A stretch of DNA of 64,000 bases from Stomoxys calcitrans (Eukaryota; Arthropoda; Insecta; Diptera; Muscidae), in contig NC_081552.1 of assembly GCF_963082655.1 (NCBI RefSeq), positions 55,802,610-55,866,609 of the forward strand, in the 5' to 3' direction. Both the position numbers and the translations under genes were made by a program. This document shows positions 34,439 through 45,440 of this stretch, piece after piece. Position 1 is the first letter of the stretch. Every line of letters begins with the position of its first letter. The notes under the pieces are model-generated. The model did no database searches. It was not told where the DNA came from and was given only the letters and a program-made list of their open reading frames with translations.

Positions 34439-36394
34439 AATTTTGTGCTTCATTTCGATGCGCATTCCTTTAGGTTTTGCGTTATATTCTCACATTTCAA
34501 TACGGTTTTCATTTCCTCACTTTTCTTTAAACTTCTTACATCACTACCTTTAGAGTTCCTCCACTCTAATCCCGTTAAACGAGTATATTCTATGATCATT
34601 CACACTATTGATTTTTGTGTCAGCCATTCTATAACTCCGTATGTCATTCACAATGATGATGTTTCTTGCTATACTCTCGCATGCGTGCTCCCTCTATTCC
34701 CCAGATACATAATGCTCTGATTGATATGTTACTTACTTTCTTTAATATTCCCTATGTTACTCCCTCAATTACTCTCTCCAATATTACTACTCTTACTGGC
34801 TCTCTCACTCTTTCGTTATTCCATGGGTAATAAGATTTTCCAATAATTTGTTTGTTTTTTTGTTGGAAATCGGTTTGTCCTTAAAAGCTCCCTAGACCAC
34901 TACTGGCTCTGTTTAAGAGTCGTCATCTTCAAATCTTCTTATTGTCTATTTTTGAAATCTTTTTTGTTCACAATGTATGATTGATTTTATTTGCGGTTCG
35001 TCAAACAAATCGTAAAAGGATATTTTTGTTTTGCAACTGATTTCCGGATTTTTGTACATCCTTAACTGTCAACAATTCTTTTAATTTGTTGCTTGTTTTT
35101 TCTAGACGTATTGTTGATCTCCAAATTTTCCAAGCAACATAAAACTTTTAAATCTGTACTTTTTGCATTGGTTTTCAACGATTTAATAGTTAGCTAAACT
35201 TTAAATCTAATTTGCATACACAATTCATTTTCCCGGTATGTGTACTAAACGAATATTTACAAATCTTGGCCTTCAAGCAGTCAACACTTCCGTTAAGGGT
35301 AATGTCAAGAGTTCGAGTGAGTGGGAAAGAGAGACAGAGAGGGGAAACAAATGCCAAAGAAAACAAAGGAGGCCTTTCAAGCGAAATTCAATTTCACAAC
35401 ATTCTGAAAGCTTAGTTTCATCTTGGATTGGGCTGAAGGTTTCCTCACAACATATAGACGAAAAGCCACAATTCAATAACGTTTAGAAAATATTTGCTTT
35501 CTTCTTGGCATACGTGTCCCGCATTGGCATTTCGCTAAAACGACGCAATCCACTCTCGAACCCCATGATGTTGGTCCCAAAAGGCAAAGCATTCAAATGC
35601 TTTGCTCAAGTATTGGCAACTGTTGATAATTTCAATAGACAATACAGCATCGCACTACATCCGTGTTACAATATTAACAACAACAACAACCACAACAGCA
35701 AAAAGCGGCGAAATATTTGGTAGATACATATCTGCTGCTCCTCCTCTGTATTTGCATAAGAGGGTACCCTAGGGATAATCACAGTATGTAAACAACTGCC
35801 TGAAATGAAAAGGATTTCGTTGAGCTGTATGAAGAATAGAGCAGGGTACTTGAAGTGCTGTAGCATAAAAATTCACCTCTTTTGCCAATGGGAAAGAAAG
35901 TTTTGTGACTTTAGAGCATTTGCGGGAAAAATCCGTTTTTTTTTTTTTTTGCATTGTGGCATCAAACCGCATGAACGCCATAAATGTAAGCAAAATGTTA
36001 AGCTTAACCAAGGTATACAACAGATACCAATGCATTTTAATGAGATGTCGATACAATAGAACCAGGGTTACCAAGCGGATTTGATTTGAATTAGAATTTT
36101 TTGAGAAAATCTCAGTGAGAATTATTTGATTTTTTCTGAAAATATAATCATGATGTTATTTGAATATGAAATTTTATCAAAATTTTACATTCGGAAATAA
36201 TGTTTCAAAATTTTATTGCATAAAAAAAAATTTTGTTGTAATTTTATTCTTTACAAAACAGTTGTCAACGATTTCTTGCATAGAAAATGTCGAAATTTAA
36301 TTTCTATAATATTATTGAAAATATATATTTTGTATTTGTTTTTGGACTTCTGTTTATTTTGTTCAGAAAATTATTTCATTCGTTGTTGGATTTA
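34439..36394. other. Largest unassigned block; possible host DNA
   Basis: About 1.95 kb without any of the repeat families, with mixed composition: C/T-rich at 34440-34830, short open frames at 35212-35486 and 35505-35723, a CAA/AAC tract near 35672-35695 and an 11-T or longer run near 35937-35950. No frame shows a recognisable domain or a splice-consistent series of exons. The best candidate in the window for single-copy intergenic or intronic sequence. Confidence 0.4.
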
Positions 36395-36618
36395 CGTCTG
36401 GCGTAGACCGACAGGACAATATTTATTAAGTCATTCCTTTTGCAATACATCGAAATATCAATTTTCGACTTTACAAAGTAAAGGGTGATTCAGAAAAATG
36501 CATGAAATCCTAATTTTAATCGATAGTATAGTCTATATAATTTAGTATTTGAAGATAATTTCATGCAAATGTTGAACGTGACTGCGCCTCAAAGGGTTCA
36601 TCTGCTTAATCCAATTTT

Positions 36619-38021
36619 TATACCCTCCACCATAGGATGGGGGGTATACTAATTTCGTCATTCTGTTTGTAACTACTCGAAATATTCGTCTGAGACCCCA
36701 TAAAGTATATATATTCTTGATCGTCGCGACATATTATGTCGATCTAGCCATGTCCGTCCGTCTGTCCGTCCGTCCGTCTGTCTGTCCGTCCGTCCGTCCA
36801 TCCGTCCGTCCGTCCGTCCATCCGTCCGTCCGTCCATCCGTCCGTCCGTCCGTCTCTCTGTCGAAAGCACGCTGACTTCCGAAGGAGTAAAGCTAGCCGC
36901 TTGAAATTTTGCACAAATACTTCTTATTACTGTAGGTCGGTTGGTATTGTAAATGGGCCATATCGGTCCATGTTTTGATATAGCTGCCATATAAACCGAT
37001 CTTCGGTCCTGACTTCTTGAGCCTCTAGAGTGCGCAATTTTTATCCGATTGGAATGAAATTTTGCACGACGTGTTTTGTTATGATACCCAACAACTGTGC
37101 CAAGTATGGTTCAAATCGGTTCATAACCTGATATAGCTGCCATATAAACCGATCTTGGGTCTTGACTTCTTGAGCCTCTAGAGTGCGCAATTCTTATCCG
37201 AATGGAATGGAATTTCGCACGACGTGTTTGGTAAGATACCCAACAACTGTGCCAAGTATGGTTTAAATCGGCTCATAACCTGATATAGCCGCCATATAAA
37301 CCGATCTTGGGTCTTGACTTCTTGAGCCTCTAGAGGGCGCAATTCTTATCCGAATGGAATGGAATTTCGCACGAAGTGTTTTGTTATAATAACCAACAAC
37401 TGTGCCAAGTATGGTTGAAATCGGTCCATAACCTGATAAAGCTGTCATATAAACAGATCTGGGGATTTGACTTCTTGAGCTTTTAGAGGGCGCAATTCCT
37501 ATCCGATTTGGCTGAAATTTTGCATGACGTATTTTATTTTTACTTTCAACAACTGTGTCAAATAAGGTTCAAATCGGTTCATAACCTGATATAGCTGCCA
37601 TATAAACCGATCTGGGATCTTGACTTCTTGACCCCTAGAGGTCGCAATTATTATCCGATTTGCCTGAAATTTTGTACGACGGATCCTCTCATGACCATCA
37701 ACAAACGTGTTTATTATGGTCTGAATCGGTCTATAGCCCGATACAGATCCCATATAAATCGTTCTCTCTATTTTACTTCGTGAGCCCCAATGGGCGCAAT
37801 TCTTATACGAATTGGCTGAAATTTTACACAGGTCTCCAACATATAATTTAATTGTGGTCCGAACCGGACCATATCTTGATATCGTTTTAATAGCAGAGCA
37901 ACTCTTTTCTTATATCCTTTTTTGCCTAAGAAGAGATGCCGGGAAAAGAACTCGACAAATGCAATCCATGGTGGAGGGTATATAAGATTTGGCCCGGCCG
38001 AACTAAGCACGCTTTTACTTG
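36619..38021 (+). mobile_element. DINE-A, complete copy inside a mariner
   Basis: TATACCCTCCACCATAGG terminus and stem-loop, conserved block, an unusually long microsatellite (about 36751-36862), about seven units, ATGGTGGAGGGTATATAAG, hairpin TTGGCCCGGCCGAA, ..CACGCTTTTACTTG. Confidence 0.93.
36751..36862 (+). repeat. Long GTCC/GTCT microsatellite (about 112 bp)
   Basis: Tetranucleotide tract of TGTCCGTCCGTC type with CCATCCGT interruptions at a regular spacing. Other DINE copies in the window carry 20-60 bp at the same place, so this is the longest allele-like expansion here. Confidence 0.95.
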
Positions 38022-38206
38022 TTTTGTATTGGTTATCTACGTTCAAAATCATATTTCAAAGCGACCATTTGAGATACCACATTCTTAAAGATCCGCAGTT
38101 GCTCCTATGTCTATCCCAATTTGAGGGTAAAAAGTGTACTGTACTACCGAGCCTTTTTTTCTGTCGTATTCTTTCCTAATCGGCCTTCATATTATTCATA
38201 TATTAT
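38022..38206. other. 185-bp spacer between two DINE-A copies
   Basis: No family match; lies inside the interrupted mariner. Possibly part of the material carried in with the second DINE-A. Confidence 0.4.
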
Positions 38207-38651
38207 TATACCCTCCACCATAGGATGGGGGGTATACTAATTTCGTCATTCTGTTTGTAACTACTCGAAATATTCGTCTGAGACCCCATAAAGTATATAT
38301 ATTCTTGATCGTCGCGACATTTCATGTCGATCTAGCCATGTCCGTCCGTCTGTCCGTCCGTCCGTCCGTCAGTCTGTCGAAAGCACGTTAACTTCCGAAG
38401 AAGTAAAGCTAGCCGCTTTAAATTTTGCACAAGTAGTTCTTATTAGTGTAGGTCGATTGGTATTGTAAATGGGTCATATCGTTTCGTGTTTTGATAAAGC
38501 TCCCATATAAATCGATCTCTCTATTTTACTTCTTGAGCCCCCAAAGGGCGAAATTCTTATTCGAATTGGCTGACATTTTACGCAGGTCTCCAACATGTAA
38601 TTTAATTGTGGTCCAAACCGGAGCAAACCTTTTCTTATATCCTTTTTTGCC
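38207..38651 (+). mobile_element. DINE-A, internally deleted copy
   Basis: TATACCCTCCACCATAGG end, block, microsatellite (about 38338-38378), then a jump from the first unit (CATATCGTTTCGTGTTTTGA) to the last (AGCTCCCATATAAATCGATC), then CTTATATCCTTTTTTGCC. The hairpin terminus is missing where mariner sequence resumes. Confidence 0.85.
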
Positions 38652-39667
38652 TTTTGCATACTCTTTCCAACATTTCGGCCGGTATCTCACGAATAAATTC
38701 TTCAATGTTGTCTAACAATGCGTCAATTGAAACGGGCTTATCTGTATAGACATGAGATTTAACATAGCCCCACACTACAAAAAATAGCATAAGAGCGTTA
38801 AATAGCACGATCTAAGCGGCAAATTGACCGGTCCCGAACATGAAATAAAGTGTTCACCGAACTCGCCTCTCAATAAGTCCATTGTTACGCGTGCTACGTG
38901 GCGTGTGTGTACCGTCTTCAACCTCTTGCATTTTAGGCAAAAAAAGTTGGACATCATCTCACGATAGCGCACACATTCACAGTTACGTTACGATTCGCAC
39001 CATCTTTGAAGAAGTACGGCCCATTGATGCGACCAGCCCTTAGACCGCACGTAGCTCTTGCTACCAATATGCAGATATGGGGTCTTAAGTCCATAACAGG
39101 CGCATATATTACCCGATTTCGCTGAAATTTGGAACAGTATGCTTTATAGCTACCATATGGACTAATCTACCTATTTAGGACCATAAGTCCATAACAGAGG
39201 CATTTTATTACCCGATTTTGCTGGGTTTGCGACAGAGAGTTTAATTCCCGTCAAATCAGGACCAAATATTGTCCAGATTGGGCTATATTTGCATATAGTT
39301 GCCATTTGAACCGCTCGGCCGATTTTGAGTATTCGGCCCATAACTATCGCATTTATTACCGGAGCTCCCTGAGATTTAAAAGAGTGAATTGTATTAAGAT
39401 TTCCGATATCTGTCTTGAATATGGTCCAGATTGGGCTATATTTAGATACAGCTGCCATATAGACCGATCTACAGTGAGCCGTTGTAATAATCTCGATATC
39501 CGACCCTATTTGGACCATAGTTAGCTATAGCTGCGATACCGACCGATATAGATGCTATATGGACCGATCTGCCGATTTAGCGTCTGAAGCACATAAAATG
39601 AAATATGGGACTATTGCATTAAGCCTCTCGACACCTAAACCATATATGATTAATAATTGCCTTTTTT

Positions 39668-40882
39668 TATACCAACCACCGAAGGATGGGGGTATATTCA
39701 TTTTGTCATTCCGTTTGCAACACATCGAAATATCCATTTCCGACACTATAAAGTATATATATTCTTGATCAGCGTAAAAATCTAAGACGATCTAGACATG
39801 TCCGTCAGTCTGTCTGTTGAAATCACGCTACAGTCTTCAAAAATAGAGATATTGAGCTGAAACTTTGCACAGATTATTTTTTTTTCCATAAGCAGGTTAA
39901 GTTCAAAGATGGGCTATATCGGACTATATCCTGATATAGCCCCCATATAGACCGATCCTCCGATTTAGGGTCTATGGCCCATAAAAGCCACATTTATTAA
40001 CCGATTTTGCTGAAATTTGGGACAGTGAATTGCGTTAGGCTCTTCGACATCTTTTATCAATTTGGCTCAGATCGATTCAAATTTGGATATAGCTGCCATA
40101 TAGACCGATCCTCCGATTTAGGGTCTTAGGTCCATAAAGACACATTTATTATCCGATTTTGCTGAAATTTAGGGCAGTGAGTTACATTAAGCCCCTTGAC
40201 ATACTTCTGGATTATGGCACAGATCGGTCCAGATTTGGATATAGCTGCCATATAGACCGATCTCTCGGTATAGGTTTTGGGGCCATAAAAAGCGCATTTA
40301 TTGTCCGATATCGCCGCAATTAGGGTGAGTTGTATAAGGCCCTTCGACATCCTTCTTTAATTTCACTCAGATCGGTCCATCTCTCGATTTTAAGTTTTGG
40401 GCCCATTAAAGGCGCATTTATTTTCCGATATTGCAGAAATTTGGGACAGAGAGTTATGTTAAGCCCCTCCACATATTTTTGCAATTTGGTCTACATCGAT
40501 CAAGATTTGCATATTGCTGTCAAATAGACCTATCTCTCGATTTAAAGTCTTGGCCCCATAAAAGGCGCATTTATAATCCGATTTCGCTAAAATTTGACAC
40601 AGTGACTTATGTTAGGCTTTTCGACATCTGTGTCGTATATGGTTCAGATCGGTTTATTTTCAGATATAGCTACTAAAAAGACCAATATTTTGTTATATAC
40701 AATTGAACAATGACTTGTACCTATTAGTATTTGGTCCAAATCGGAACATATATCGATATAACTGCTATGGGCCATAAGGTATGCAATTTACACCGGATTT
40801 TTATTGAAGCTGGTTTACATATATACCCGAGGTGGTGGGTATCCAAAGTTCGGCCCTGCCGAATTTCACGCCTTTTTATTTG
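39668..40882 (+). mobile_element. DINE-B, complete copy (1.2 kb)
   Basis: TATACCAACCACCGAAGGAT terminus, AAAGTATATATATTCTTGAT, microsatellite near 39800-39818, six units, GAGGTGGTGGGTATCC, hairpin TTCGGCCCTGCCGAA, ..CGCCTTTTTATTTG. At about 40347-40365 it has an uninterrupted CATCCTTCTTTAATTTCACT, the empty form of the site hit in the copies at 54896 and 59767. Confidence 0.9.
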
Positions 40883-40884
40883 TT

Positions 40885-42376
40885 TTTTTGTTTGTTTGTT
40901 TATTTGTATGTATTTTTTGTTGTTTGTTTTTTTGTTTGTCGGTTTGTTTGTTTGTTCCATATAGACTCAAAAACGGCTGAACCGATTACCTTGAAATTTT
41001 CACAGAAGGAAGGAAGAAAAAATAGACTATAAAATTGTTTCCTTATCGGGAGGGGGGCTGACCCTCCCCCTTACCCCAAAAGTACTACCCAAAAATAAAA
41101 GTGGACCGATCGGAACAATATGGGATTCAAATTAAATTTATTCAAGAGTAGAATACGAATTTGATAATAAAAGTACGGTCCAAGTACTTGGGGGCCGCTC
41201 CAGCTCCAAAACCCCTCAAAATAGGTTCATTTGACGATCATGAAAATATGGGACTCAAATTAAAGGTATTCGGGAGTAGATTACGAATATGGTCAGGAAG
41301 AAGGATAGGCTTTATAATTTATTGAGAACGGAAGGGGCGGACCCTCCAACGTTACCCCAAAAACATCATCCAAAATCAAAAGTGGACCGTTGAGGACAAT
41401 ATGGGTATCAAATGAAAAGTATGCGGGAGTAGGTAACGAATCAGGCATAGAAATTCATGTCGAAGTATAGGGGGTTACGTCACCCCCACATAAACGCCCA
41501 AAATGGGCACATTAGCCAATCACGGATATATTGGACTCGGCAGAATCGATTTTCTCTAATTTTTCGCATATTGTGTAGGATGGTCTGGAAGGACCGATTG
41601 GGACAATATAGGTATCAAATTAAAGATATTGGAGAGTAGAATACGAATATGGTTTTAAAATTTGAGTTTAAGCACCCATCGGGCTGCCCCAAACAGACAT
41701 ATTGGACATTTATTTCAATATGGGGCTCAAATGAAAGGTATTCGGGAGTAGATTTCGAATGTGGCATTCAAAATCAGATCGAGGTATAGGGGGTCGTGCC
41801 ACCCCTCAAAAACGCCATAAGACCCATTATGACTTTGATTTTCTTAAAATTTTCATAGATTGTGTACCTTTGTCTGGAAGGAAACAAAGGCTATATAGTT
41901 TTTAGATATCGGGTGGAGGCGGACCCTCCCCTTTACCGCAAAAACGCCACCCATATCCGAAAGTGGTCCGATGAGCACATAAGGGTATCAAATGAAAAGT
42001 TTTGGAGACCAGAACACGAATATGGTATTAAAATTTGGGTTTAAGTACCCAGCAATAATTGCTTTCCGATTCAAGTTTTAACTCAATGATAAGGAAACTT
42101 TTTTTATAGCCGAGTCCGAACGGCGTCCCGTGCGAGACCTCTTTGGGGAAAATTTTTAAAATTACCATGCATGGCATTGCACCTCGCAAATGTCGCCAAC
42201 TTTAAGTGCTTATAAACTCCGCTTTGTTCGATGTTCTCGCCAGGATTCGAACGCGTTCAGCATCATAGGCTACAATGGCACGAATTCGATATCCGCATTC
42301 ATGGTGAAGTGTCCCCACCCTAAAAAGATATTAGAGAGTTAAAGAAGGCGCAGCGGAGCGGGACCGGTTCGGCTAG
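40885..42376 (+). mobile_element. C-family copy with leader, internal SINE and CTAG end
   Basis: Leader TTTGTTTGTTTATTTG, CATATAGACTCAAAAACGGC; repeats of a diverged subtype (GGGGGCTGACCCTCCCCCTT occurs twice in related form); SINE at 42060-42279; then TTAGAGAGTTAAAGAAGGCG, CAGCGGAGCGGGACCGGTTC, GGCTAG. The most nearly complete C copy in the window: about 1.5 kb, non-coding. Confidence 0.7.
42060..42279 (-). mobile_element. Decayed tRNA-derived SINE inside C family
   Basis: TTCCGATTCAAGTTTTAACT, TATAGCCGAGTCCGAACGGC, inverted B box AGGATTCGAAC, GCGTTCAGCATCATAGGC, then TACAATGGCACG. Same degraded head and same right-hand junction as 30365-30618. Confidence 0.8.
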
Positions 42377-42419
42377 TAGGCTATATATTTTGTTGATATT
42401 GGAAGTGGTGGACCCTCGC

Positions 42420-43159
42420 CCCAAATTTTGTGCATATCGGTTGAAAATTTCAGTTACTACGGTCATTTAAGTGCAAATTTTGCAGATATGTTAAAATCAG
42501 TAACGAAATAGTCCGTGCCAAATGTTGTGCAAATCGGTTAAAAATATTGGCTACTACGGCCATTTAAGTGTAAATCGGGCGATACATATATATGGGAGCT
42601 ATATCTTAATCTAAACCGATATTGATGAAATCTTGCGGATATGTTAAAATCAGTAACGAAATAGCCCGTGCCAAATTTTGTGCAAATCGGTTGAAAATAT
42701 TGGCATCTACGGTCATTTAAGTGCAAATCGGGCGATACATATATATGGGAGCTATATCTTAATCTAAACCGATTTTGATAAAATTTTGCATATATTATAA
42801 AATCTGTAAAAAAACAATCCGTGCCAAATTTTATGTAGATCGTTTGAAAATTTTAATTACCGCGTCCATTTTGGTTTTAAATCTGAACTGATTTTTACCA
42901 AAATCAATAGCGTTCGTCCTTGGGCCAAAGAACTGATATGTGCAAAATTTTGTGATGATTGGATTACAAATACGACCTGCACTTTGATGACAAGAATACA
43001 TTGACTCACAGACGGACGGACATGTCTTAATCGAATTAGAAATAGATTCTGAGTCAATCGGTATACTTTTCAATGGGTCTAGATCTTCTCCTTCTTAGCG
43101 TTGCAAACAAATGCACAAACTTATAATACCCTGTACCACAGTGGTGGTGTAGGGTATAA
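42420..43159 (-). mobile_element. DINE-E copy
   Basis: Three to four units (GCAAATCGGGCGATACATAT, GGGAGCTATATCTTAATCTA), a short microsatellite CAGACGGACGGACATG near 43009, then GGTATACTTTTCAATGGGTC, AGCGTTGCAAACAAATGC and CACAGTGGTGGTGTAGGGTA. Hairpin end absent. Confidence 0.75.
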
Positions 43160-43502
43160 AAAGACTAAATGCAAATTTGCAAAGTTTGCCCATGAACATT
43201 CTACTAAGGAAAAGGGGCAAACTTCTCAAATATCAGTGAGTGCAGTCCGATTCAAGTTAAAGCTCAATAATAAGGGGCCTTCCTTTTATAGCCGAGTCCG
43301 AAAGGCGTGCCGCAGTGCGACACCTCCTTGGAGAGAAGTTTTACATGGCACAGTACCTCACAAATGTTGCCAGCGTTAGAAGGGGAAACCACCGCTGAAT
43401 TTTTTTTTCTGATGGTCTCGCCAGGATTCGAACCAAGGCGTTCAGCGTCATAGGCGGACATGCTAACCTTTGCGCTACGTTGGCCTCCAAAAAGACTCAA
43501 TG
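43158..43502 (-). mobile_element. tRNA-derived SINE, full length with 14-bp target duplication
   Basis: Element 43172-43488 (317 bp) is flanked by AAAAAGACTAAATG (43158-43171) and AAAAAGACTCAATG (43489-43502), 13 of 14 matching. Minus-strand order: head GGAGGCCAACGTAGCGCAAA, A-box region, B box GGTTCGAATCC, body, tail ending in TTTGCAAATTTGC-like sequence. This copy defines both ends of the family. Transcription would be by RNA polymerase III and mobility depends on a partner non-LTR element. Confidence 0.92.
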
Positions 43503-43710
43503 ATGACTATTTAATAGGTAGTCATGTAACTCATTTGTAGACAACTACCACATGATGACCAATGTTATAGTCGTTAAGACACTCCAAGTGAGTAGTAGTA
43601 CTAACATTTAAGTTATCGCTATTTACTGGCTGTTTTCAAATGGATTTAATTGATCCGATTGAAATAGCCAGTAAATGGCGCTAAATGCCGGTTGTTTGTG
43701 GAATTATTTT
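43503..43710. other. Spacer with a 56-nt imperfect palindrome
   Basis: ATTTACTGGCT 43621-43631 pairs with AGCCAGTAAAT 43666-43676. Inside, TTTCAA 43634-43639 pairs with TTGAAA 43659-43664, and GGAT 43642-43645 with ATCC 43653-43656. The rest shows no family match. Confidence 0.7.
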
Positions 43711-44546
43711 TATACACACCACCGATGGTGGTGTTGTCATTGCTGTCATTACGTTTGCAACACATCGAAATATCCATTTCGGACCCTATAAAGTATATAT
43801 ATTCCTGATCAGCGTAATAATCTAAGACCACCTAGGCATGTCCGTCCGTCTGTCTGTTGAAACTACAGTCGCTACAGTATTTAAAAATAGAGATATTGAG
43901 TTGAAACTTTGCACAGATACTTTTTTCTTGTCCATAAGCAGGTTAAGTTCGAAGATGGGCTATACTGGACTATATCTTGATATAGCTGTCATATAGACCG
44001 ATCCGCCGGTTAAGGGTCTTAGGCCCTAAAAGCCACATTTATTATCCGATTTTGCTGAAATTTGGGACAGTGAGTTGTGTTAGGCCCTTGACAATTTTCT
44101 TCTATTTGGTTCAGACTTGGATATAGCTGCCATATACACCGATCTCTCGATTTTAGGTTTTGGGGCCATAAAAGGCGCATTTATTGTAAGATTTTGCCAA
44201 AATTTGGGACAGTGAGTTGCGTTAGGCCCTTCGACATCCTTCTTTAATATGACCCAGATCGGTTCAGATTTGGATGTCGCCGAAATTTGGGACAGTGAGG
44301 TAAATGAAGCCCCTCTACATTCTTCTGCAATATGGCACAGATCGGTCTAGATTTCTCGCCAATAAAAAGCGCATTTATCGTCCGATGACGCCGAAATTTG
44401 GGATAGTGAGTTATGTAAGGCTTTCGACATCCATCTTCAATTTGGCTCAGATCGGTCCAGATTCGAATATAGCTTCCATATATACCGATCTCTCGATTTA
44501 AGGTTTTGGGCCCATAAAAATGCATATATTTTTCGATGTCGCCGAA
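43711..44546 (+). mobile_element. DINE-B copy lacking hairpin end
   Basis: TATACACACCACCGATGGTG terminus, AAAGTATATATATTCCTGAT, microsatellite at about 43838-43858, four to five units. It breaks at GATGTCGCCGAAAAACTAAT, where DINE-B sequence in the other orientation begins. Confidence 0.82.
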
Positions 44547-45252
44547 AAACTAATAAGTACAAGTCATTGGTAAATTGTGTACAACAAATTTTGGTCTTTT
44601 TAGTAGCTATATCTAAAAATAAACTGATCTTAACCATATGCGCCACGGATGTCAAAAAGCCTACCACACCTCACGGTCGCAAATTTCGGCGGGATCGGAA
44701 AATAAATGCGTCTTTTATGGACCCATGACCTTAAATCGAGAGATCGGTCTATATGGCAGCTATATCCAAATCTGGACCGATCTTTGCCATATTGCAGAAA
44801 GACATCGAAGACCACAACCCAACTCACTGTCCAAAATTTTGGCGACATCGGACAATAATTGCTCCTTTTATGGACCCAAGATCTTAAATCGAGAGATCGG
44901 TCTGTATGGCAACTACATCCAAATCTAGAACGATCTGAGCCAAATTGAAGACAAATGTCGAAATGTCGACACAACTCACTGTCCCAAAGTTCAGCGACAT
45001 CGAAAAATATATACCTTTTATGGCCCCAAAACCTTAAATAAGCTGGGCCAAATTGAAAAATGATTTCGAGGGGCCTAACACAACCCACTTTACCAAATTT
45101 CATTCGGCGGATCGGTCTATGTGGGGGCTATATCAAGATATAGTCCGATATACCCCATCTTCGAACTTAACCTGCTTATGGACAAAAAAAAGAATCTGTG
45201 CAAAAATTCAGATTTTCAGATTTCAACAGACAGACGGACGGACATGGCGACA
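44547..45252 (-). mobile_element. DINE-B partial copy, inverted relative to the preceding one
   Basis: From ACTAATAAGTACAAGTCATT (a region next to the hairpin end in complete copies) through four units to the microsatellite CAGACAGACGGACGGACATG at about 45227-45246. Neither terminus is present. Confidence 0.75.
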
Positions 45253-45437
45253 TTTTTCTCAAAACTTGGCCTAAATCGGTATAGATTTACATATAACTGC
45301 TATATAGATCGACATCTCGATTTGAAGTCTTGGCCCCATACAAGGCGCATTTATAATCCGATTTCACTGAAATTTGACACTGACTTGTTTTAGGCTTTTC
45401 GACATCCGTATGATCGGTTTATTTTTAGATATCTTAT
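45253..45437 (+). mobile_element. DINE-B single unit
   Basis: AAATCGGTATAGATTTACAT, ACTGCTATATAGATCGACAT, CATTTATAATCCGATTTCAC. Cut on both sides; orientation opposite to both neighbours. Confidence 0.65.
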
Positions 45438-45440
45438 ATA

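Larger units (their letters stand above)
36481..39062 (-). pseudogene. Tc1/mariner transposase relic, interrupted by 2.03 kb of DINE-A
   Basis: 36481-36618 is the element's 3' end inverted: AAGGGTGATTCAGAAAAATG after a TA, then antisense of the C-terminus (AAGGGTTCATCTGCTTAATC). The transposase resumes at 38652 with antisense of EIPAEMLERVC-like sequence and runs to about 39060 (GPYFFKDGANRNVTVN). The frame 38972-38775 reads RVTMDLLRGEFGEHFIS and SCYLTLLCYFL, where the acidic residues expected in the last catalytic motif are Y and C. Frames are broken and the 5' end is missing. Dead copy. Confidence 0.85.
36395..39667 (+). mobile_element. DINE-D copy split by a mariner relic that itself holds DINE-A copies
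   Basis: 36395-36480 is a DINE-D TATACCC-proximal piece (TTTGCAATACATCGAAATAT, CGACTTTACAAAGTA). DINE-D repeats resume at about 39063 (GGTCTTAAGTCCATAACAGG, TTACCCGATTTCGCTGAAAT, ATAGCTGCCATATAGACCGA). Between them lie mariner 36481-39062 and, within it, 36619-38651 of DINE-A. The microsatellite was lost at the right-hand junction. Confidence 0.65.

Noticed and set aside
43420..43488. tRNA gene
   Set aside because: A- and B-box regions are present, but the anticodon and acceptor stems do not pair well. The sequence continues into a SINE body with target duplication, and several copies share this structure.
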